Part shown: positions 42,166-47,230 of the stretch, piece by piece
Layout: the number at the start of each line of letters is the position of its first letter
Numbering within the stretch: the stretch's first letter is position 1
Assembly: GCA_045540815.1 (NCBI GenBank)
Contig: JAZQHY010000030.1
Location: forward strand, 1-47,230
Reading direction: 5' to 3'
Length of the DNA: 47,230 nt
Origin: JAZQHR01 sp045540815
GTDB taxonomy: Bacteria; Bacillota; Clostridia; UMGS1810
Translations under genes and position numbers: made by a program
Notes under the pieces: generated by a model
Database searches by the model: none
Told to the model about the DNA's origin: nothing
What the model saw: the letters and a program-made list of their open reading frames with translations, nothing else

Positions 42166-42195
42166 TTGACTTATATATAGGCTTAGATGTATAAT
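42166..42195 (+). promoter_or_regulatory. Probable promoter for the DUF1385 gene and prmC
   Basis: TTGACT (42166-42171), an 18-base spacer and TATAAT (42190-42195) with a TG at 42188-42189, 31 bases before the ATG of the DUF1385 gene. It diverges from the perR promoter. Confidence 0.58.
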
Positions 42196-42226
42196 TAATA
42201 TAATGTACACGAAAGGCGGTGCAATA

Positions 42227-43198
42227 ATGAAAAAAGATAATTGCTCATTAAAAATGGATGAAAAAGCAGTCCATTATACAAGAATTGGAGGACAAGCTGT
42301 AATAGAAGGCGTTATGATGAAAGGCCCTACAAAAATTGCAACAGCTGTGAGAAAATCAAGCGGAGAAATTGTTGTAGATAAAAAAGATTTAAACCCTATT
42401 ACATCTAAAAATAAACTATTTAAATTGCCAATCGTCCGAGGTGTCGTATCATTTATTTCATCTATGGTTACAGGTGTCAAATGCCTTATGTATTCTGCTG
42501 ACCAGGTTGATTTTGAAGATGAAGAAGGATACGAAGAATCTAAATTTGAAAAATGGCTTGATGATAAATTTGGAGATAAAATATCAGATATAGTGATTTA
42601 TTTTTCAGTTTTTGTTTCTCTTATTTTTAGTATTGGATTATTTATGATATTACCTAACCTTATAGCAGGTATATTTAAAATGTTTATTGATAACAGAATT
42701 ATCCTAAACCTTATTGAAGGTGTAATAAGAATAGGAATATTTCTTTTATATATAGTACTAGTATCGCAAATGAAGGATATAAGACGTGTCTTTGAGTATC
42801 ACGGAGCGGAGCATAAGACAATTGCAACTTACGAAAGTGGCGAAGAGCTTACTGTAGAAAACGCTAGAAAATATCCTAGACTTCACCCAAGATGCGGAAC
42901 TAGCTTTCTGCTTATTGTTATGGTTATAAGCATTATATTTTTCTCAGTTTTAAGCTGGGAAAACATATGGCAACGACTTGTATACAGACTTTTATTACTT
43001 CCTGTTGTTGCAGGTCTATCGTATGAGGTTATTACTTTTACAGGAAAAAGCAAAAACAGATGCATAAAATGGCTTACCAAACCAGGATTATGGCTTCAAA
43101 AACTAACTACAAGAGAGCCTGATGACAGTCAGATAGAGGTTGCTATCGAAGCACTTAAAAATGTTCTTACAGGAAACAAAGAAGATGACAAATGGTAA
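42227..43198 (+). CDS. DUF1385 family membrane protein
   Basis: Integral membrane protein of 323 residues in the DUF1385 family (YqhQ-like). Signatures are IGGQAVIEGVMMKGP near residue 21, P-I-V-R-G-V-V-S-F, the E-Y-H-G-A-E-H-K-T-I motif near 190 and HPRCGTSFLLIVMV. Four or so membrane helices lie at about 115-135, 145-170, 220-245 and 255-272. The function is not known; the conserved histidines suggest a metal-binding or enzymatic site. ATG at 42227 has GGCGGTG upstream; the frame back to 42203 overlaps this site. It overlaps prmC by 14 bases, an arrangement common in Clostridia. Confidence 0.9.
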   Translation: MKKDNCSLKMDEKAVHYTRIGGQAVIEGVMMKGPTKIATAVRKSSGEIVVDKKDLNPITSKNKLFKLPIVRGVVSFISSMVTGVKCLMYSADQVDFEDEEGYEESKFEKWLDDKFGDKISDIVIYFSVFVSLIFSIGLFMILPNLIAGIFKMFIDNRIILNLIEGVIRIGIFLLYIVLVSQMKDIRRVFEYHGAEHKTIATYESGEELTVENARKYPRLHPRCGTSFLLIVMVISIIFFSVLSWENIWQRLVYRLLLLPVVAGLSYEVITFTGKSKNRCIKWLTKPGLWLQKLTTREPDDSQIEVAIEALKNVLTGNKEDDKW

Positions 43199-44045
43199 AA
43201 CAATAAAAGAAATATTGCTAAACGGAATTAATGTTTTAAAAAACGCGGGCATTGAAAACGCTAACCTAGATGCCCGTGCTTTTTTGTGTAATATTTTAGA
43301 CAAAGACAGCATTTATTTGAATATTCACAAGGATGATATCCTAAATGATAAAACTATAGATTTATATATGAGTTATATTAATAGACGAAGTATGGATGAG
43401 CCATTTGCGTATATTACAAACTCAAAAGAATTTATGTCACTTGATTTTTATGTTGATAAAAATGTACTTATCCCCCGCCCTGACACTGAAATCTTGGTAG
43501 AATATATCATTAAATACTGCGAAAATCAAAAAAAACATTTGAAAATAATTGATTTATGCACAGGCTCAGGTGCTATCGCAGTTAGTCTGGCAAATTATAT
43601 TCCAAATTGTACTGTAACAGCAATTGATATATCTAAATCAGCGCTTGAAATTGCTCAAAAAAACGCAAAAACTCATTGTGTTACTGATAAAATAGATTTC
43701 AAACTATTCGATGTATTGGGTGATATAAAAGAGCTTGGAGAATTCGATATAATCGTTTCAAATCCACCATATATATCAAAAGAAGAAATATTAAATCTAG
43801 AATCTAATGTAAGAGATTATGAACCCACGCTTGCACTTGATGGAGGAAATGATGGACTCGATTTTTACAGAAACATTATAAAACACTCAACAAATATGTT
43901 AAACTCTAATGGAACAATTGCACTTGAAATTGGATATGATCAGGCAAACGATGTTGTAAAATTATTGAAACTTCATTCGTTTGACGATATAAAGATTTTA
44001 AAAGATTATTCTGGTCTTGACAGAGTTATTATTGCAAAAAAATAA
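43185..44045 (+). CDS. prmC: Peptide chain release factor N5-glutamine methyltransferase
   Basis: Methylates the GGQ glutamine of release factors RF1 and RF2, raising termination efficiency. The 286 residues have an N-terminal helical domain and a SAM methyltransferase domain with NVLIPRPDTEILVE (about 92-105), IDLCTGSGAIAVSLA (motif I) and the substrate-binding NPPYISKEE (N-P-P-Y). ATG at 43185 lies inside the DUF1385 gene with AGGAAA upstream; the longer frame from 43140 is a read-through of that gene. prfA, its usual partner, is not present downstream in this window. Confidence 0.94.
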   Translation: MTNGKTIKEILLNGINVLKNAGIENANLDARAFLCNILDKDSIYLNIHKDDILNDKTIDLYMSYINRRSMDEPFAYITNSKEFMSLDFYVDKNVLIPRPDTEILVEYIIKYCENQKKHLKIIDLCTGSGAIAVSLANYIPNCTVTAIDISKSALEIAQKNAKTHCVTDKIDFKLFDVLGDIKELGEFDIIVSNPPYISKEEILNLESNVRDYEPTLALDGGNDGLDFYRNIIKHSTNMLNSNGTIALEIGYDQANDVVKLLKLHSFDDIKILKDYSGLDRVIIAKK

Positions 44046-44074
44046 AGATGCAAGTAATATTACTTGCATCTTTT
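44044..44074 (+). terminator. Bidirectional terminator after prmC
   Basis: A perfect 15-bp palindromic stem, AAAGATGCAAGTAAT with ATTACTTGCATCTTT (44044-44073), ending in T. It lies between convergent prmC and the WG-repeat gene and overlaps the prmC stop codon. Confidence 0.88.
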
Positions 44075-44077
44075 ATA

Positions 44078-45652
44078 TTATTGTACCCCGTGTTCCTCGC
44101 AATAACTTGTTTCAATTACTGCTTTTTTATAACATTTTTTATACTGACATAATCTGGTGGATTTATGTGTATCACCTATTACATCGCATTTTGTTTTTGA
44201 TATTGTATTTCCGTTAAAGTCATATAATACATATTTACCCTCATCGGATTCGACAACTATATACCCATCATTGTAAAGCACAGGCTCTAGAGCAAGATTA
44301 TCAATGATTTTATTACCGTCGCTCTTTATAATGCTCCATGTTTTGCCATCATTAACTTTTGCAATATTCTGAACAAATGTGCTTGCATAGTCATATGAAG
44401 GTTCTATTGCAAAAGCTCCTTTTTTATTAATATATCCCCACTTTTCGGCCTTTCGAACTGATGCTAATCCGTTTTTTGCAAATCCAGACGCTGCGTCAAA
44501 CTGAGGTTCTATTGCAAAAGCTCCTTTTTTGTCGATATATCCCCATTTTGTATCTTTAACGACTACACCTAAACCATTATTAAATCCATTTGTTTTATCA
44601 AATTTCCCGCCATTAGCAAGTGGTTTTCCATCTATGCCATAATACATATATTTATCGCCATCTGATACCAATACAACATCACTTTCACGATACACTTGAA
44701 TTTGCTCAAATTTTGGCTCTAGTATTGTTTTACCGCGTGAATTAACAAGTCCTGCTTTGCCATCTTTAACTGCAATAGCAACATCATTATCATCAAATAA
44801 ATTGTACGATTCTAAAAGCTGATTTACAAAAATGATAAAAAATGCCTTTGAAAATCCTGATTTAACCTCCGATGAATTATACATAGCCAATGTTGGCATT
44901 ACAAAATCATATTCGAATGGTAATATGTTTTCGCCTTTAATATTAACTACACCGTATTTTTCTCCATTTGATACAACAGCATAACCTTTTTTATCAATAG
45001 AAAATTCTCTGTCATATTTCAGCTCAACAATTTCCTTGCCTTTTAAATTAATTATACCGAATTTTTCTTTCGCAGACACAACTGCATAACCATTATCATT
45101 GAACTCACCAATCATATCATATTGTGTTTCAAACGCCTTTTTCCCGTTTGTGTTTATATAGTATGGCTTTCCATCACCTGTAACTGCAGCAAGACCATTA
45201 TCCGAAAAATTTTTAGCGGTACTGTATTTACATTCAACTACAATTTTTCCGCTTCTATCTATATAACCCCATTTATCTTCTTTGAGCACTGGTGCCAAGC
45301 TGCTTTTACCAAACAATCCAACATCGTCATATTCGCATTTTATCTTTATATTGCCTTTTTTATCAGCAAATCCCCATTTACCATTAAGCAATACTGCTGC
45401 TAATCCAGATTCGTTATCGTATATGACGTCATCATATTTAAAAGGCATAACGACAGTGCCTTGTTTATTAATTAAGCCAAACTTACCTTCTGCACCTGCT
45501 TTAATATATTCATCTGTAAAAAGATTGTTTTCAATTACATTTTTGTTATCATTAAAATTATTTACATAAAAAAATATTGCAGATAATATTGCTACAACAA
45601 CTGCAATAGATATTATTGCTATTGATAATTTATTTTTTAAAATGCCTTTCAT
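44078..45652 (-). CDS. WG-repeat membrane protein with C-terminal cysteine/histidine knuckle
   Basis: A 524-residue protein with one N-terminal membrane helix (about 10-30) and a predicted outside or lumen-facing chain of roughly twelve WG-type repeats (pattern K-W-G-x-x-x-x-x-G, e.g. GKWGFADKKG, DKWGYIDRSG, TKWGYIDKKG, EKWGYINKKG), each about 30-45 residues. The last 30 residues switch to a C-x4-C-x10-C-x2-H arrangement (C-Q-Y-K-K-C ... Y-C-E-E-H), like small zinc knuckles. WG repeats are poorly understood beta structures thought to mediate binding. GGAGG precedes the ATG, and a perfect consensus promoter lies upstream. Two neighbouring repeats share a 27-base exact DNA match. Confidence 0.85.
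   Translation of the reverse strand: MKGILKNKLSIAIISIAVVVAILSAIFFYVNNFNDNKNVIENNLFTDEYIKAGAEGKFGLINKQGTVVMPFKYDDVIYDNESGLAAVLLNGKWGFADKKGNIKIKCEYDDVGLFGKSSLAPVLKEDKWGYIDRSGKIVVECKYSTAKNFSDNGLAAVTGDGKPYYINTNGKKAFETQYDMIGEFNDNGYAVVSAKEKFGIINLKGKEIVELKYDREFSIDKKGYAVVSNGEKYGVVNIKGENILPFEYDFVMPTLAMYNSSEVKSGFSKAFFIIFVNQLLESYNLFDDNDVAIAVKDGKAGLVNSRGKTILEPKFEQIQVYRESDVVLVSDGDKYMYYGIDGKPLANGGKFDKTNGFNNGLGVVVKDTKWGYIDKKGAFAIEPQFDAASGFAKNGLASVRKAEKWGYINKKGAFAIEPSYDYASTFVQNIAKVNDGKTWSIIKSDGNKIIDNLALEPVLYNDGYIVVESDEGKYVLYDFNGNTISKTKCDVIGDTHKSTRLCQYKKCYKKAVIETSYCEEHGVQ
44399..44530 (-). repeat. Recently duplicated WG repeat units
   Basis: A 27-base sequence at 44399-44425 recurs exactly at 44504-44530, 105 bases (35 codons) away, inside the WG gene. 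It encodes K-K-G-A-F-A-I-E-P in both copies. Neighbouring repeats share far less DNA identity, which points to recent unit duplication or gene conversion. Confidence 0.75.
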
Positions 45653-45680
45653 AATTATGCCTCCAGTTATTTATAAAAAC

Positions 45681-45709
45681 ATTATACAAAACATAGCGAA
45701 TAATGTCAA
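45681..45709 (-). promoter_or_regulatory. Consensus promoter of the WG-repeat gene
   Basis: Minus strand TTGACA (45709-45704), 17 bases, TATAAT (45686-45681), both hexamers perfect, 28 bases before the ATG. This implies strong vegetative expression. Confidence 0.82.
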
Positions 45710-45820
45710 CAAAACAATAAGAATGCTCATTTTATAACGGGGATTTTTACAAAATATAACTGTTTTTATTTAAGACGATTATTATTTTTGGTAAACATTA
45801 GACAAAATTCGAAAAAAAGC

Positions 45821-45849
45821 TTGTTAAAAGTTTGATAATATGTTAAAAT
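45821..45849 (+). promoter_or_regulatory. Probable promoter of the scaffold/GGGtGRT pair
   Basis: TTGTTA (45821-45826), a 17-base spacer and TAAAAT (45844-45849) with extended -10 TG at 45841-45842. It leaves a leader of about 44 bases before the ATG at 45900. Confidence 0.5.
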
Positions 45850-45899
45850 ATACTTCGTAAAAATGTTTATAAATTAACCAAACAGAAAGGGGTTATATA

Positions 45900-46592
45900 A
45901 TGATTTATTCTTCTGAAGTTGAAAGAATGTGTGTGGTAGCCAAAGGTGCTAACCACGGTCCTGCTCCTATTCCTGAAGAAGGAAAATGGGTTCAGGCTAA
46001 AGAAATTAAAGACATATCTGGTCTTACTCACGGTATAGGCTGGTGTGCACCTCAGCAGGGTACTTGTAAGCTAACACTTAATGTTAAAGATGGTGTTATC
46101 GAAGAAGCTCTTGTTGAAACTATAGGTTGTTCAGGTATGACTCATTCAGCTGCTATGGCATCTGAAATTCTTCCTGGAAAAACTATACTTGAAGCTCTAA
46201 ATACAGACCTTGTATGTGATGCTATCAACACTGCTATGAGAGAACTATTCCTCCAGATTGTATACGGAAGAACTCAGACAGCTTTCTCTGAAGGCGGACT
46301 TCCAATCGGTGCAGGTCTTGAGGATCTTGGTAAAGGTCTTAGAAGCCAGGTTGGTACTATGTATGGTACAAAAGCAAAAGGTACTAGATACCTTGAAATG
46401 GCTGAAGGTTATGTTACTAAGCTTGCTGTTGATGAAGACAACGAAACAATCGGTTATGAATTCGTTCATATGGGTAAAATGATGGATATGATTAAAGGCG
46501 GCATGGATGCTAACGAAGCTCTTAAGAAAGCTACTGGTACATACGGAAGAATTGCTGACGCTGCTAAGCTAATCGATCCAAGACACGAATAA
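45900..46592 (+). CDS. NifU-like iron-sulfur scaffold-type protein (GGGtGRT partner)
   Basis: A 230-residue cytoplasmic protein. The middle has a NifU/IscU N-terminal-like segment: W-C-A-P-Q-Q-G-T-C-K-L-T-L-N-V-K-D-G-V-I (about 49-68) and VETIGCSGMTHSAAMAS (about 77-93), in the position of the IscU cysteine loop, then D-L-V-C-D-A-I. The third scaffold cysteine of true IscU has no obvious match, so cluster assembly is inferred from family naming only. The start is ATG at 45900 with AAAGGGG upstream. It is followed after 19 bases by the GGGtGRT gene. Codon choice (GCT, GGT, CTT, GTT) looks different from the surrounding genes and suggests high expression. Confidence 0.85.
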   Translation: MIYSSEVERMCVVAKGANHGPAPIPEEGKWVQAKEIKDISGLTHGIGWCAPQQGTCKLTLNVKDGVIEEALVETIGCSGMTHSAAMASEILPGKTILEALNTDLVCDAINTAMRELFLQIVYGRTQTAFSEGGLPIGAGLEDLGKGLRSQVGTMYGTKAKGTRYLEMAEGYVTKLAVDEDNETIGYEFVHMGKMMDMIKGGMDANEALKKATGTYGRIADAAKLIDPRHE

Positions 46593-46611
46593 TATAAGGA
46601 GGATTTGAAAG

Positions 46612-47230
46612 ATGGCTTTATTTGAAAGTTATGAAAGAAGAATAGATAAAATAAACGACGTTTTAAAAGCTAACGGTATCTCTTCTATCGAAGAAGCTAA
46701 AGCTATTTGTGACGAAAAAGGCATAGATCCTTATGCAATCACAAAACAGATTCAGCCAATATGCTTTGAAAACGCTTGTTGGGCATACGTTGTAGGCGCT
46801 GCTCTTGCTATAAAGAGAGGCGTTAAGACTGCTGCTGATGCTGCAGAAGTTATTGGCGAAGGTCTTCAGGCTTTCTGTATCCCAGGCTCTGTTGCTGACG
46901 ACCGTAAGGTAGGACTAGGCCACGGTAACCTAGGTGCAATGCTTCTTAGAGAAGAAACTAAATGTTTTGCATTCCTAGCAGGTCACGAATCTTTCGCTGC
47001 TGCAGAAGGTGCTATCGGTATTGCAAGAAGTGCAAACAAAGTTAGAAAAGAACCACTAAGAGTTATCCTAAATGGTCTTGGTAAAGACGCTGCTCAGATT
47101 ATCTCTAGAATAAATGGTTTCACTTACGTTCAGACTCAGTTTGACTACGCTACAGGTGAAGTTAAAGTTGTTAAAGAAAAAGCTTACTCTGATGGTGAAA
47201 GAGCTAAAGTAAAATGCTATGGTTCTGATG
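46612..47230 (+). CDS. GGGtGRT protein (3' partial)
   Basis: The frame opens at ATG 46612 with AAGGAGG upstream and runs off the right edge, giving 206 residues. The N-terminus M-A-L-F-E-S-Y-E-R-R-I-D-K-I, followed by the central V-G-L-G-H-G-N-L-G-A-M-L-L and F-L-A-G-H-E-S-F-A-A-A-E-G segments, matches the NCBI family called GGGtGRT protein; the glycine-rich motif that names it would lie beyond the window. It is predicted cytoplasmic with no membrane segments. No biochemical role is established. It forms a two-gene unit with the NifU-like protein and shares that gene's codon style, rich in GCT and GGT. Confidence 0.85.
   Translation, partial: MALFESYERRIDKINDVLKANGISSIEEAKAICDEKGIDPYAITKQIQPICFENACWAYVVGAALAIKRGVKTAADAAEVIGEGLQAFCIPGSVADDRKVGLGHGNLGAMLLREETKCFAFLAGHESFAAAEGAIGIARSANKVRKEPLRVILNGLGKDAAQIISRINGFTYVQTQFDYATGEVKVVKEKAYSDGERAKVKCYGSD

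Noticed and set aside
1..47230. CRISPR array, toxin-antitoxin pair, restriction system or prophage
   Set aside because: No regularly spaced repeats, phage structural genes or recognisable defence genes were found on either strand.

Overview
The window is AT-rich chromosomal DNA from a spore-forming member of the Clostridia (Bacillota). The evidence is the complete spoIIIAA-AH operon, a class A RNase P RNA, a 6S RNA, an AddAB recombination enzyme instead of RecBCD, strong GGAGG ribosome binding sites with many TTG/GTG starts, and oxygen-defence genes typical of anaerobes (reverse rubrerythrin, rubredoxin, ferritin, a PerR-like regulator). I cannot fix the genus. No insertion sequence, prophage, CRISPR array, tRNA or rRNA was seen. 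Most of the region is core genome.

Left part, plus strand (1-16980): the 3' end of a NIF3-family gene, rnpB with a near-consensus promoter, dut, the eight-gene spoIIIA operon (engulfment and feeding-tube complex of the forespore), then a housekeeping run: Asp23-like, nusB, xseA, xseB, ispA, dxs, tlyA, radC. A DUF2156 gene interrupted by two in-frame stops follows, then a DJ-1/PfpI protein, 5-formyltetrahydrofolate cyclo-ligase, a CPBP protease and a XerC/D recombinase.

Middle (16980-33080), mostly minus strand: three tandem M42 aminopeptidases behind murD, a 6S RNA with its own promoter and terminator, DUF1292, ruvX and a glycosyltransferase-CsaB fusion. Next come a secreted phosphodiester glycosidase (plus strand), rhamnulokinase, a small unknown protein, an AI-2E-type permease, archaeal-type phosphoglycerate mutase, and galE (plus strand). 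The wall and carbohydrate genes murD, GT-CsaB, the glycosidase and galE suggest envelope glycopolymer work, but no full pathway is present.

Right part (33080-47230): addB-addA and a small membrane coiled-coil protein (minus); a five-gene iron/peroxide cluster running perR, reverse rubrerythrin, BFD-like ferredoxin, ferritin, rubredoxin from a consensus promoter with an adjacent PerR-type box; DUF1385 and prmC (plus); a WG-repeat membrane protein (minus); and at the right edge a NifU-like scaffold protein followed by the start of a GGGtGRT protein, a two-gene unit of unknown function.

The best leads are the scaffold/GGGtGRT pair, a glycosidase fused to a metallophosphoesterase-like domain that has lost its metal ligands, a rubredoxin with a shortened first cysteine knuckle, the GT-CsaB fusion, the stop-interrupted DUF2156 gene, and the PerR-box promoter. 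I found no clear-cut novel defence or mobile system.
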